Below, in pieces: positions 17,156 to 26,793 of a DNA stretch of 56,516 nt. A model generated the notes under the pieces. The model searched no databases, was not told the DNA's origin, and saw nothing but the letters and a program-made list of their open reading frames with translations. Location of the stretch: assembly GCA_964572725.1 (NCBI GenBank), contig CAZNFW010000018.1, positions 1 through 56,516 on the forward strand, given 5' to 3'. Made by a program: the position numbers and the translations under genes. Numbering within the stretch: the stretch's first letter is position 1; every line of letters starts with the position of its first letter. This DNA comes from Rosettibacter sp964572725. Lineage in GTDB: Bacteria > Bacteroidota > Ignavibacteria > Ignavibacteriales > Melioribacteraceae.

Positions 17156-19357
17156 ATGAAAAAAAAATTCAAACATAACTTAAAGGAAAGCCCGCAAGTA
17201 AAAGTTCTTATTGTTGTACTTACTATAATTTTGATTGTCTTGATGTTTCCGCAAGGAGAATCGATTGAATCAGAAGTTAATGTTGGTTCTATATGGATTA
17301 AAGATGATTTGATTGCCTCAACTACTTTCGAAGTATTGAAAGATCCCGAAGTATATGAAAAGGAAAAAAGGGAAGCTGTTGCAAAAATTCTTCCTATTTT
17401 TTTGAGGGATAACAAAGTATCTGAAAGCTCTATTGATTCAATTAAAAGATTTAACAAACTAATTTTAGATTTTACAAAGCGTGCAGCAATTAAAGTAGAT
17501 AAATCTAAAGAAGAAATATTTTTAAGTGAAAAATCATGGAGTACATTTCAAAAGCTTAGAAAATCTTCCTTAAGTTTTAGTGGATTAAAATTAAAATCGC
17601 TGAACCAAATTTTACAAAATACGGTGATTTTACTTGAAAGAATTTATCAGAGAGGATTGCTTAATTATTATTACAAAGAAATCAGCAGAGACAGTATAAC
17701 TGTTCGAGAAGGTCGATATGAACGAAATATTCCCAAAATTTATTATTTCGATAGAAACTCAGTTAAAGATTTTATTAATACATTTCTGGAAACTAATTTT
17801 GGAGTTAACAAAGAAGTTAATGAAGCCATTTTTGAATATGTAACTTATTTTTTGCACCCCAATATAATTTACAGTTACGATTTGACTCAGGCAGCAATTG
17901 AAAATGCTAAAGAAAAAATTCCACGCAATATTGGAATTGTAAATGAAAATGAAAGAATTGTAGCAAAACATGATAGAATAACACCAGAAATTAAACTCAA
18001 AATAGATTCTTATAGAATTGCAAAAGGCGAAGAAATAAGTCTGATTGGTAAAATTGCTCAAGATTTTGGTAAGTTTATTCATATTCTTATTGTAACACTT
18101 CCTTTTATACTTTATATATACCTTTTTAGAAGAAAGATTTATCAGGATAATATAAAAATTCTGCTTATAGCAATTATATTTTTATTTATTAGTTTTATAA
18201 CATTTCTTATATATCAAATAAATGCTTCAATTCAGTTAGAACTGCTTGTTTTAGTGCCTGTAGTATCTATGTTGTTGACAATTATATTTGATTCGAGAGT
18301 TGGATTTTATGGTACAGTAACAGCATCATTAATAGTTGCTGGATTAAGAGGCAATGATTATGTTTTTGCAGTAATGAATATTGTTGCTGGTGCATTGGCT
18401 GCTTACACAGTCCGCGACATAAAAAACAGGACTCAAATATTTCGCTCATTCTTTTTTATTCTCATTGGTTATATTGTTAGTATTATAGCATTTGGTCTTG
18501 AAAGATTCGATTCTTTCAACAAGATGATTTCTACATTTGCATTTGCAGCTTCAAATGCATTAATAAGTCCCGTTTTTACTTATGGATTAATAATCTTTAT
18601 TGAAAGAATTTTTAAGATAACTACAGATTTAACACTTCTTGAATTAACTGATTTTAATCATCCTTTATTAAAAGAACTTGCAAAAACTGCACCTGGAACA
18701 TTTAATCATTCAATGTTAATGGGAACAATGGTTGAGTCAGCAGCAGAAGCTATTGGTGCTAATCCAATTCTTGCACGTGTTGGAGCTTATTACCACGATA
18801 TTGGAAAGACATTAAATCCTGGCAGTTTTATTGAGAATCAGATTAACGAAGAAAATATACATGAGAAAATTAAACCTGAAGAAAGTGTTAAACTTATTCG
18901 TAATCATGTAATAAAGGGAATTGAAATTGCAAAACAATATAATCTTCCCAAAGAAATTATTGATTTTATACCAATGCATCATGGAACAATGGTAATTACA
19001 TTTTTCTATGAGAAAGCAAAAGAAATCTATGGTGAGGAAAATGTGGATGTTGATGAATATCGATATCCCGGTCCAAAACCAAATACAAAAGAAACTGCTC
19101 TCGTTATGCTTGCAGATGCTTGTGAATCTACGGTACGTTCTCTAACAAATGCCGAACCGCAAAAAATAGAAAATGTGATTAATAATTTAATTAATGCAAG
19201 AATTGATGATGGCCAGCTTGATGATGCACCTATAACTTTTAAAGATATTACAAAAGTTAAAGAGGCTTTCCAGAATATTTTGATTGGTCAGAGACATAAA
19301 AGAATCAGATACCCGAATCAAGATGAACTCGAAGAGAAAAAAGAAGATGAAAATTGA
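17156..19357 (+). CDS. 7TM-HD family cyclic-di-AMP phosphodiesterase (PgpH-like)
   Basis: 733 residues: a short cytoplasmic N-terminus, one membrane helix near 20-35, an extracytoplasmic helical 7TMR-HDED domain, a block of seven membrane helices (about 310-495), and a C-terminal HD domain. The HD centre reads AYYHDIGKTLNPGSF near residue 546, with TFNHSMLMGTMVESAAEA before it and FIPMHHGTMVITFFY after it. In Listeria PgpH this arrangement hydrolyses c-di-AMP, which controls K+ and osmolyte balance. No diadenylate cyclase is in the window. Genes on both sides touch without spacing, so it is in the middle of an operon. Confidence 0.92.
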   Translation: MKKKFKHNLKESPQVKVLIVVLTIILIVLMFPQGESIESEVNVGSIWIKDDLIASTTFEVLKDPEVYEKEKREAVAKILPIFLRDNKVSESSIDSIKRFNKLILDFTKRAAIKVDKSKEEIFLSEKSWSTFQKLRKSSLSFSGLKLKSLNQILQNTVILLERIYQRGLLNYYYKEISRDSITVREGRYERNIPKIYYFDRNSVKDFINTFLETNFGVNKEVNEAIFEYVTYFLHPNIIYSYDLTQAAIENAKEKIPRNIGIVNENERIVAKHDRITPEIKLKIDSYRIAKGEEISLIGKIAQDFGKFIHILIVTLPFILYIYLFRRKIYQDNIKILLIAIIFLFISFITFLIYQINASIQLELLVLVPVVSMLLTIIFDSRVGFYGTVTASLIVAGLRGNDYVFAVMNIVAGALAAYTVRDIKNRTQIFRSFFFILIGYIVSIIAFGLERFDSFNKMISTFAFAASNALISPVFTYGLIIFIERIFKITTDLTLLELTDFNHPLLKELAKTAPGTFNHSMLMGTMVESAAEAIGANPILARVGAYYHDIGKTLNPGSFIENQINEENIHEKIKPEESVKLIRNHVIKGIEIAKQYNLPKEIIDFIPMHHGTMVITFFYEKAKEIYGEENVDVDEYRYPGPKPNTKETALVMLADACESTVRSLTNAEPQKIENVINNLINARIDDGQLDDAPITFKDITKVKEAFQNILIGQRHKRIRYPNQDELEEKKEDEN

Positions 19358-20251
19358 ATGATGGAAAAGTTTCTTAAAGAATATCTTACAATTCTTCGCT
19401 TTGAAAAAAATCTTTCAGAAAATACAATTCAATCTTATGAAACTGATTTAAAAAAGTTTTTTGTTTACCTTAAAGAGAATAATATTAATGACCTTAATGA
19501 TGTTACATCAGAAATTATATCGAGTTATTTTGATGAACAACGTAAGCTGGGAATTGATACTCCAACTGTAGCAAGATATATGTCTTCAATTAAAGGATTC
19601 TGGAAATATCTTGAAGATTCAAATTACATAGAAAAAAATCCTACAGAAAAGCTATATCCAGTAAAAAAATCGAGAAAATTACCATCTGTATTATCATTTG
19701 AAGAAATTGAAAAGATTCTTCAATCTGTCAATACTGATACTTATCTTGGAATTCGAGACAGAGCAATATTGGAACTCTTTTATTCATCCGGATTAAGAGT
19801 TACGGAATTGATTAATCTAAAGATTTCTGATTTATTTTTTGAAGATGAAGTAATTCGAGTATTTGGAAAAGGCTCAAAAGAAAGGATTATTCCAATTGGA
19901 CAGAGTGCAATTTATTGGATAAATCAATATTTAAAATCATCAAGACCGCTGCTTGAAAAGAAAATGAAAAGTCAGAATTATGTTTTTTTGAATAAGAGAG
20001 GAACAAAACTTTCACGAATGTGGGTCTGGAAAATTTTTAACTATTATGCAAATCAAGCAGGCATTAAAAAAGAAATACATCCTCACACGTTCCGTCACTC
20101 TTTTGCAACTCATTTAATTGAAAGAGGAGCAGATTTAAGAGCAGTTCAGGAAATGCTTGGACATGCTGATATTTCAACAACCCAAATTTATACACACATT
20201 GATAGGGAATATATTAAACAGGTTCACCGCGACCATCATCCACGGGGTTAA
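19358..20251 (+). CDS. xerD: Site-specific tyrosine recombinase XerC/XerD
   Basis: 297 residues, the normal size for Xer. The N-terminal SAM-like domain is followed by the catalytic domain with all six residues: Arg147 (SGLRVTEL), Lys171 (GKGSKERI), His243 and Arg246 (HPHTFRHS), His269 (LGHADIS) and Tyr278 (QIYTH). It resolves chromosome dimers at dif, activated by FtsK (439). XerC and XerD cannot be told apart with certainty from this sequence alone, and no second Xer is present here. Two adjacent ATGs (19358, 19361) are possible starts; the first abuts the upstream stop. Confidence 0.93.
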   Translation: MMEKFLKEYLTILRFEKNLSENTIQSYETDLKKFFVYLKENNINDLNDVTSEIISSYFDEQRKLGIDTPTVARYMSSIKGFWKYLEDSNYIEKNPTEKLYPVKKSRKLPSVLSFEEIEKILQSVNTDTYLGIRDRAILELFYSSGLRVTELINLKISDLFFEDEVIRVFGKGSKERIIPIGQSAIYWINQYLKSSRPLLEKKMKSQNYVFLNKRGTKLSRMWVWKIFNYYANQAGIKKEIHPHTFRHSFATHLIERGADLRAVQEMLGHADISTTQIYTHIDREYIKQVHRDHHPRG

Positions 20252-20255
20252 TAAA

Positions 20256-21458
20256 TTGAACATTAATATTAGAAATATTTTTATTTTTTTTCTGCTTCTA
20301 ATTCTATTAAGCTGTACGGAAACAAAAATAAATGATGAACAATATTATTCTTATTCTATATGTCTTGCAGAATTCTTATCTCTCAGTGACGCATATAATT
20401 ACAAAAATAGAATGAACAAAGATTTACTGGATAGTATTACAATTAAAAATTTATCTTCAAAGAGGTATTTAATTCTTTATGGCAATTATGTTAATTCATT
20501 TACTGCTGGGAAAAAAGCTTATGAACTTTTTAATAATTATTCTATCAAAGGTTATAAAATATTTCATAAAGATAAATTCGTTAACGACCTTTTTGCTAAT
20601 GTTTTATTTGTTGCAAATTATTCTGGTAGACCATCACTTTATAATTTTAACATAATAACAAAACAAACAAAACCTGTATGGAGCCGTTGGGGGCGAAAAG
20701 TTTTAACAATAAGTCATTTTCAAAATAGAAATAAAATTTTTGTTACAACTGCTTCAAGTTACAGAAAACAAGGAGCTTTTCCTGTCATAAAAGATATAAG
20801 ATTGTATTTGTTTGATAATCAGGAAAATAAAATTGATGAGATTTATTCTTTAGGTGATGGTATTCAATTATATACTTATTGGGAAACCGAAGATACTTTT
20901 AAAGTCAATTTAACAATCTCAGATTCTATTAAACCTGAAATTATTATTCAAAATATTTTTTCTTTTGATACTGATGGGCAACTTACTCAAATTCAAAAAA
21001 GAAATTTCCAAATGTTAAGAGATGGATTCCCAAAACCTCCATTATTAAAACCCGCTGTAATTTCACCAAGAGGAAGATTTCAAATAAGAAATATTAAAGA
21101 AAATGGTAAAAGTTATATTTATCTTAGAGATGTAACTAAAAATTCTGAAATACTTCTACATGAGTATGAAGGAAATTTAAAGAATATAATCTGGACTAAT
21201 GATGAACGATTTTGCTTCTTAATTATAAAGTTGAATGAAATAAGCAGAAGTGAATTACTAATTGTTGATGCAAATGAGATGCATATTAGAAAAAATTATT
21301 ATGGTCCTGAGAATATGAATTTATTACTTCATGGAAACTTCCTATTTTTTGAAGAACAAAATAATGGAATAAGACAAATAGCCGTATATAATATAAATGA
21401 AGATTCTATTTATCATAGAATTCAATTTTATGATGGATGCGGAATAAATAATTTGTGA
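20256..21458 (+). CDS. Lipoprotein with SPOR-like domain and possible beta-propeller region
   Basis: About 400 residues from a TTG at 20256, four bases after the xerD stop. It begins with a lipoprotein signal (MNINIRNIFIFFLLLILLSC). Residues 35-100 resemble a SPOR domain (YSICLAEFLSLSDAYNYKNR ... RYLILYGNYVNSFTAGKKAY), which in other proteins binds denuded peptidoglycan at the septum. The rest contains repeated short beta motifs (LFVANYSGRPSLYNF, VKLNE-type strands, ELLIVDANEMHIRKNYYG) that suggest a propeller-like fold. The open frame extends upstream into xerD but would bury the signal peptide, so I reject the longer form. The function is unknown; a role at the division site fits the neighbours. 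Confidence 0.6.
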   Translation: MNINIRNIFIFFLLLILLSCTETKINDEQYYSYSICLAEFLSLSDAYNYKNRMNKDLLDSITIKNLSSKRYLILYGNYVNSFTAGKKAYELFNNYSIKGYKIFHKDKFVNDLFANVLFVANYSGRPSLYNFNIITKQTKPVWSRWGRKVLTISHFQNRNKIFVTTASSYRKQGAFPVIKDIRLYLFDNQENKIDEIYSLGDGIQLYTYWETEDTFKVNLTISDSIKPEIIIQNIFSFDTDGQLTQIQKRNFQMLRDGFPKPPLLKPAVISPRGRFQIRNIKENGKSYIYLRDVTKNSEILLHEYEGNLKNIIWTNDERFCFLIIKLNEISRSELLIVDANEMHIRKNYYGPENMNLLLHGNFLFFEEQNNGIRQIAVYNINEDSIYHRIQFYDGCGINNL

Positions 21459-21465
21459 TTTATTT

Positions 21466-23325
21466 ATGAAAACATATCTAAGAATTATAAGTTATATCAA
21501 ACCATTCTGGAAATATCTAATAGCTTCGATTGTATTTACAATCTTATCTGCTTTACTCGATGGAGCATCAATTTATTTATCAATTCCATTACTTGATACA
21601 CTGTTTCAGCAAAAGGGAGTAAGTTCTGAAAATTCAGTACAAAATATTAATGTAATACAAGATAAAGCAGGCAATTGGATTTCTCAGTTTATTAATGAGA
21701 TAACATCAGGATTAAAATCATTTATTTTCAGCGGTTCTACATCTGAAATATTATTCAAAATTTGTCTTTTGATTGTAATTGCATTTTTAGGAAAGAATCT
21801 TTTTGGATATCTGCAGGCATATTTTTTAGCTCATGTTGAACAAGGAATGATTCGCAATTTAAGAAATGAAGCATATCAGCACCTGCACAAACTTCCAATG
21901 AGTTTTTTTAAGAATGAAAGAACAGGAAATTTAATTTCAAGAATAATGAATGATGTTAATGCTGTTAATTCAAGCGTATCAGCAGTTTTTCTGAATTTAA
22001 TAAGAGAACCGCTTAAAATAATAGTGTTTCTTGGTATTGCAATAGCAATCAGCTGGAAATTAACTTTGTTTTCTCTTGTTGTTCTTCCGTTTTCTCTAAT
22101 TGTTATAAGTTATATCGGATTAATTTTGAGAAAGCAGAGTGGTTTACTGCAAGCAAAAATGGCAGATTTAACAAATCGACTTCATGAAACTATTACTGGA
22201 GTTAAAATTGTAAAAGCTTTTGGCATGGAAGAATATGAGAATAAAAAATTTTTTAATGAAACACAAAATTTCTTTAAGCTTTCTCTTAAAATTACCCGTT
22301 TAAGAAATATTTCAAGTCCAACGACAGAATTTTTAAGTGTAATCGTAGGAGTGGTTATTATTTACTTTGGTGCACAGCTTGTGTTGGTGGAAAAATCACT
22401 TACAGCAAGTCAATTTATTGGATTTTTGTTTGCAATATTTCAATTGATGCCGCCAATAAAAGAACTCAGCAGTGTCAATAATCGCATTCAGGAATCAAGT
22501 GCTGCTGCAGATAGAATATTTGAAATTCTTGATACTGAACCCAATATAAAAAATGTGAACAACCCAATTTCAATTAGTGAATTTAATGAATCAATCGAGT
22601 TCGAGCATGTTTATTTCAAATATGATGATTCAGAAGATTATGTATTAGAAGATATAACTTTTAAGGCAGAAAAGGGGAAAGTGATAGCACTTGTTGGAAG
22701 CAGCGGTTCAGGTAAAACTACTTTAGTTGATTTAATTCCAAGATTCTATGACCCAAATGAGGGGAGAATTTTACTGGATGGAATTGATATTAAAAAAATA
22801 CGCATTGAAGATTTAAGAAAATTAATGGGAATTGTTACTCAAGAAACAGTTTTGTTTAATGAATCAGTAAGAAATAATATAGCTTATGGATTAACAGATT
22901 GTTCTGATGAAAAAATAATTGAAGCAGCTAAAGCAGCAAATGCACATAATTTTATCATGGAACTTCCTCAAAAATATAATACAATAATTGGCGAAAAAGG
23001 GACTAAACTTTCTGGTGGCCAGCGTCAGCGAATTGCAATTGCACGCGCTATACTTAAAAATCCTCCAATAATGATTCTTGATGAAGCAACTTCTGCTCTT
23101 GATAATGAATCAGAAGTTCTTGTGCAGGAAGCAATTGAAAGACTTATGCAGGATAGAACAGTATTCGTAATTGCTCATAGACTTAGTACTATCAGAAATG
23201 CAGATAGAATTCTGGTAATTGAAAGTGGAAGAATTGTTCAGGATGGAAAACATCAAGATTTGATTTATGAAGAAGATGGTATTTATAAAAAATTGTACGA
23301 GCTTCAATTCAGGGATATTAATTAA
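21466..23325 (+). CDS. msbA: MsbA-like ABC exporter
   Basis: 619 residues: a six-helix exporter domain followed by an ATPase. Walker A is LVGSSGSGKTTLVDL, the signature is LSGGQRQRIAIARAI, and Walker B is IMILDEATSALD, with the H-loop in VIAHRLSTIRNAD. The half-transporter form works as a homodimer. It probably flips lipid A-core across the inner membrane, a reading supported by a glycosyltransferase next door and by lpxB/lpxK in this window. A multidrug role cannot be excluded from sequence alone. Confidence 0.85.
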   Translation: MKTYLRIISYIKPFWKYLIASIVFTILSALLDGASIYLSIPLLDTLFQQKGVSSENSVQNINVIQDKAGNWISQFINEITSGLKSFIFSGSTSEILFKICLLIVIAFLGKNLFGYLQAYFLAHVEQGMIRNLRNEAYQHLHKLPMSFFKNERTGNLISRIMNDVNAVNSSVSAVFLNLIREPLKIIVFLGIAIAISWKLTLFSLVVLPFSLIVISYIGLILRKQSGLLQAKMADLTNRLHETITGVKIVKAFGMEEYENKKFFNETQNFFKLSLKITRLRNISSPTTEFLSVIVGVVIIYFGAQLVLVEKSLTASQFIGFLFAIFQLMPPIKELSSVNNRIQESSAAADRIFEILDTEPNIKNVNNPISISEFNESIEFEHVYFKYDDSEDYVLEDITFKAEKGKVIALVGSSGSGKTTLVDLIPRFYDPNEGRILLDGIDIKKIRIEDLRKLMGIVTQETVLFNESVRNNIAYGLTDCSDEKIIEAAKAANAHNFIMELPQKYNTIIGEKGTKLSGGQRQRIAIARAILKNPPIMILDEATSALDNESEVLVQEAIERLMQDRTVFVIAHRLSTIRNADRILVIESGRIVQDGKHQDLIYEEDGIYKKLYELQFRDIN

Positions 23326-23351
23326 TTCTATAAATAATGTAGAATTTAAAA

Positions 23352-24119
23352 GTGAAATTATCATCAATAATTATTGCAAGAGACGAAGAAAAAAACATTA
23401 AAAGATGCATCGAAAGCCAACAAAATGTAATTGATGAAATAATTATTTTAATTGATTCACGTACTAAGGATAAAACTTTACAAATAGCATCAGCATATTC
23501 CAGTGTTCAATGTGAGATTATAGAATGGAAAGGTTTTGGGCAGACAAAGAATTATGCTCTAACAAAAACAACAAACGACTGGGTTTTGTGGATTGATGCA
23601 GATGAAGAGATAACAAGAGAACTTGCAGATGAATTGCTCACATTTAAGAATTCTAATCCTGCATTTAATTCATATTTTATTCCTCGACGAGCTTATTTTT
23701 TAGGGAAATGGATAAAACACTGCGGATGGTATCCAGATTATGTTTTAAGATTATTCAACAAAAATTTTGCTCATTTTAATAATAAAAATGTTCATGAAAA
23801 CTTAATTGTTAAAGGTAAATCAGGTTATTTCAAATTTCCTTTGAATCATTATACTGACCCTACAATTGAACATTATTTGAATAAATTAAATATGTATACA
23901 TCTCTGGCGGCAGAAGAAATTATATCAAATGATAAGAAAGTAACATTAATTGATATTTTGATAAGACCTGTTTTTCTTTTCCTCAAAATGTTTATTTTGA
24001 AATTGGGTTTTTTAGATGGTTTGCATGGTATGATATTATCTATGTTTTCTTCTTTCTATGTATTTACAAAATATTGTAAAGCATGGGAAATCAAAAAAAA
24101 TAAAATGGTAAAGAAATGA
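23352..24119 (+). CDS. Family 2 glycosyltransferase (LPS core type, KdtX/WaaE-like)
   Basis: 255 residues with a GT-A fold: SSIIIARDEEKNIKRCIES at the start and the metal-binding DADEEITREL as the DxD motif (WVLWIDADEE). The segment YFLGKWIKHCGWYPDYVLRLF and the following LNHYTDPTIEHY are typical of the WaaE/KdtX group, which adds a sugar to the LPS inner core. The C-terminus is hydrophobic and probably touches the membrane. The start is GTG at 23352. The stop overlaps nadK by four bases. The neighbouring exporter supports an envelope polysaccharide role. Confidence 0.87.
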   Translation: MKLSSIIIARDEEKNIKRCIESQQNVIDEIIILIDSRTKDKTLQIASAYSSVQCEIIEWKGFGQTKNYALTKTTNDWVLWIDADEEITRELADELLTFKNSNPAFNSYFIPRRAYFLGKWIKHCGWYPDYVLRLFNKNFAHFNNKNVHENLIVKGKSGYFKFPLNHYTDPTIEHYLNKLNMYTSLAAEEIISNDKKVTLIDILIRPVFLFLKMFILKLGFLDGLHGMILSMFSSFYVFTKYCKAWEIKKNKMVKK

Positions 24120-24997
24120 TACTTGGAATAATTCCTAATATAACAAAATCAGACATATTAAAAGTTGTAGATACAATCATAGAGGAAATTCAGGAGAATA
24201 ATTTAGAGTTTTTAATTTGTGATTCATTATTAAAAAAGAAAAATGAATTCAGTCAGAGATTGAATGAATGCAAATATGTTCCATTAAAGGAATTAATTAA
24301 TGTTTCTGATATGGTTATTTCTATAGGCGGCGATGGAACAATGTTAAATACAGCTTATGAAATTAGAAATTCATGTAAGCCAATAATAGGTGTAAATCTT
24401 GGAAAGCTGGGATTTCTTGCTGAATTTGATGTTAACAGCTTCAAAGAATTTATCCCAGATTTAATTTCAAATAATTACACTATTGAAGAGAGAATAACAT
24501 TAAAAGGTACAATCGATAATAAAGAAGAACTTTTTGCAATTAATGATATTGTTATTGATAAAGGGTCCTGGCCAAAAATGATTGAATTATCAATTGAGGT
24601 TGATGATGAATATGTATCCACTTTTTCTGCTGATGGAATTATTATTGCAACACCAACTGGTTCAACAGGATATTCACTTTCTACAGGAGGACCTATTATA
24701 ACTCCAGGTTCTAATGTAATAACATTAAGTCCAATTGCACCTCATACATTAACAATGAGACCACTTGTTATTTCAAGTGAACAAAAAATTACTATTAAAG
24801 CCCAGTCATTATATGGAAAAGTTCACATAAGCTGTGATGGCCAGCGTTCAGATATTTATGAATCTCCTGTTGAAGTTATTATAGAAAAAAGCAAAAAGTG
24901 TGTTCAGCTAGTTCGTTCAAAAAAGAAAAGTTATTTTGAAATATTAAGAAATAAATTATTCTGGGGGTTGGATGTTCGTAAAATTAATAACAAATAA
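24116..24997 (+). CDS. nadK: NAD kinase NadK
   Basis: 293 residues. It phosphorylates NAD+ to NADP+ using ATP or polyphosphate. The diagnostic GGDG motif is at residues 71-74 (ISIGGDGTML, catalytic Asp73), and the conserved loop TPTGSTGYSLSTGGPII follows near residue 180. NLGKLGFLAEFD is also typical. It is coupled to the glycosyltransferase gene (ATGA) and overlaps the next gene by 26 bases. Confidence 0.95.
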   Translation: MILGIIPNITKSDILKVVDTIIEEIQENNLEFLICDSLLKKKNEFSQRLNECKYVPLKELINVSDMVISIGGDGTMLNTAYEIRNSCKPIIGVNLGKLGFLAEFDVNSFKEFIPDLISNNYTIEERITLKGTIDNKEELFAINDIVIDKGSWPKMIELSIEVDDEYVSTFSADGIIIATPTGSTGYSLSTGGPIITPGSNVITLSPIAPHTLTMRPLVISSEQKITIKAQSLYGKVHISCDGQRSDIYESPVEVIIEKSKKCVQLVRSKKKSYFEILRNKLFWGLDVRKINNK

Positions 24998-25523
24998 TTT
25001 TCTAAGATTAATCATAATGATTTTTCTTTTGAGTTTAAGAATAATTAATGCTCAAGAAAAATGCACTTTATTAATTGATGAGAAAACTGGCAGTCCTATG
25101 TTGATTGGATTAGTAGTTAAAAAAATATTTACTGACACAACTGAATATAAGCCATTTTCAAGCTGGTTCAGAAATGAATATGGAAGTTATAAAATTGATA
25201 GTGTAATTGTTGATTCGTTAAGAAATAGTGATTTTCAAAATATTACTATAGATATTATTATGGGGGTATGGTGCAGCGACAGCAGAAGAGAAGTGCCAAG
25301 ATTGATAAAAATTTTAGATGCAATAAATTTTACAGAAAAGAATTTAAGACTAATTTGTGTAGACAGAAATAAAAGTGCAGGTGAAATTGACATTCAGAAT
25401 TTCAATATAAAACTTATTCCTACAATTGTAATAAAGAAGAATGGGGAGGAAATCGGTAGAATAGTAGAAACCCCTGTTAAATCGTTAGAAAAAGATTTAT
25501 TAAATATATTAACAAATAATTGA
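24972..25523 (+). CDS. Secreted thioredoxin-fold protein with a CxxS active site
   Basis: 183 residues with a signal peptide ending INAQEK. The thioredoxin-like core is TIDIIMGVWCSDSRREVPRL: Trp100-Cys101 is followed by Ser-Asp-Ser104, so the second active-site cysteine is replaced by serine. A cis-proline loop is present (IKLIPTIVIKKNGEEIG). A CxxS site usually means a monothiol, isomerase-like or binding role rather than dithiol reduction. The start at 24972 lies within nadK; an ATG at 25017 (MIFLLSLRIINAQ) would still give a signal peptide. Confidence 0.75.
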   Translation: MFVKLITNNFLRLIIMIFLLSLRIINAQEKCTLLIDEKTGSPMLIGLVVKKIFTDTTEYKPFSSWFRNEYGSYKIDSVIVDSLRNSDFQNITIDIIMGVWCSDSRREVPRLIKILDAINFTEKNLRLICVDRNKSAGEIDIQNFNIKLIPTIVIKKNGEEIGRIVETPVKSLEKDLLNILTNN

Positions 25524-25556
25524 AACAGTATAATGTAATATTTCAATTATTATATT

Positions 25557-25580
25557 TTCACTATAAGTATTTTTAGTGAA
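25557..25580. terminator. Weak inverted repeat between convergent genes
   Basis: TTCACTA (25557-25563) and TAGTGAA (25574-25580) form a 7-bp stem with a 10-base A/T-rich loop in the 74-base gap where the plus-strand run and the minus-strand kamA operon converge. It is A/T-rich and has only short T runs, so it is a weak candidate for a shared terminator. Confidence 0.3.
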
Positions 25581-25597
25581 TATCAGTAATTAATTCT

Positions 25598-26776
25598 TTA
25601 ATTCTCACTCGTTTCTAATTGTGGAATTTCAACAGTAGTTATTTCTTTATAGTTCTTTGGTTTCTTAGTACTGCCATTTTTCTTATTAGAAATTTCAATC
25701 GGAATTTTTGACTCTTCTTTTAATTCCGTTTTTTCGTTTTTAGCTTCTCTGTAAATGTAAATTTCATTTTTATAATTTCTCATTACAATTTTATCTTCAT
25801 CTCTATGTAAAATATATTGAGGTAAAACAGGAATTTTGCCTCCTCCGCCGGGCGCATCAATTACAAAGTGTGGGATTGCGAGTCCGCTGATATTTCCACG
25901 CAATTTGTACATTATTTCTAATCCTTTATCAAGTGTAGTACGGAAGTGATTAGCTCCTCTTGTTTCATCTGCCATAAATAAGTAGTAAGGTCTTACTCTA
26001 ATTTTTAGAAGTTTTAAAAATAATTCCTTTAGAACCTCTGCATCATCATTAACACCTTTCATTAATACTGCCTGATTATTTACAGGGATTCCAGCATCAA
26101 CAAGCATTTCACAGGCTTTTGTGCTTTCGGGTGTAATTTCCCATGGATGATTGAAGTGAGTATTAACATAAATTGGGTGATATTTTTTAAGCATCTCTAC
26201 GAGTTTTGGAGTAATACGATGAGGCAATACGCAAGGCATGCGAGTTCCGAGTCTAATTATTTCTATATGAGGAATTTGTCTTAGTCGTTTTAAGATTTTT
26301 TCGAGCATTGTATCGGTGAGCATCAATGGATCGCCACCAGACATAATAACATCTCTTATTTCTGTATGTTCTTCAAGATACTTAAATGCCGATTCAAGTT
26401 GTTTCATCGAAATTTTTTCAGAGTTGCCTACTTTTCTTTTTCTGGTGCAGAATCGGCAGTACATACCACATTGACTTGTAGTTAAAAACAATGCTCTATC
26501 AGGATATCTATGAGTAATATTGGGTACAGGGCTCATAGCATCTTCTTGCAGCGGGTCTTCATAACCTGAAATATCTTCCAGTTCTTTTACATCTGGAACG
26601 CATTGTAGCCAGATTGGATCTCCCGGATATCTAATTAAGCTTAGATAGTAGGGATTAATCCTTGCCTGGAAGAATCCATCAAGTTCTTCGGCTACTTTTC
26701 TGTCTAAGTTGAATTTTTTAACAAGCTGGTCAACCGAGTGAATGCTGTCTCTTATCATTTGCTGCCAGAGTTCCAT
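25598..26776 (-). CDS. kamA: KamA family radical SAM lysine 2,3-aminomutase
   Basis: 392 residues. The radical SAM cluster motif is CGMYCRFC with Cys103, Cys107 and Cys110, the PLP-binding lysine is Lys314 in DAPGGGGKIPV, and the SGGDPL motif follows the cluster. Asp270 and Asp307 occupy the positions, with the same 37-residue spacing, of Asp293 and Asp330 that hold the side-chain amino group of lysine in the Clostridium enzyme. This favours alpha-lysine to beta-lysine over the glutamate 2,3-aminomutase variant. The protein is longer than the EF-P enzyme EpmB and has a charged C-terminal tail of about 45 residues. It is the last gene of a four-gene operon with a GNAT and two ATP-grasp ligases, which suggests beta-lysine is an intermediate rather than only an EF-P modifier. 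Confidence 0.87.
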   Translation of the reverse strand: MELWQQMIRDSIHSVDQLVKKFNLDRKVAEELDGFFQARINPYYLSLIRYPGDPIWLQCVPDVKELEDISGYEDPLQEDAMSPVPNITHRYPDRALFLTTSQCGMYCRFCTRKRKVGNSEKISMKQLESAFKYLEEHTEIRDVIMSGGDPLMLTDTMLEKILKRLRQIPHIEIIRLGTRMPCVLPHRITPKLVEMLKKYHPIYVNTHFNHPWEITPESTKACEMLVDAGIPVNNQAVLMKGVNDDAEVLKELFLKLLKIRVRPYYLFMADETRGANHFRTTLDKGLEIMYKLRGNISGLAIPHFVIDAPGGGGKIPVLPQYILHRDEDKIVMRNYKNEIYIYREAKNEKTELKEESKIPIEISNKKNGSTKKPKNYKEITTVEIPQLETSEN

Positions 26777-26793
26777 AGCAATTGCCCTTTAAT

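Noticed and set aside
20157..20255. Longer frame of the SPOR-like lipoprotein inside xerD
   Set aside because: It would bury the lipoprotein signal and overlap 95 bases of a conserved recombinase end.
25598..26776. KamA as EpmB (EF-P beta-lysylation) or as glutamate 2,3-aminomutase
   Set aside because: The protein is longer than EpmB, no epmA or efp is near, and Asp270 and Asp307 match the lysine-specific positions. This is favoured, not proven.
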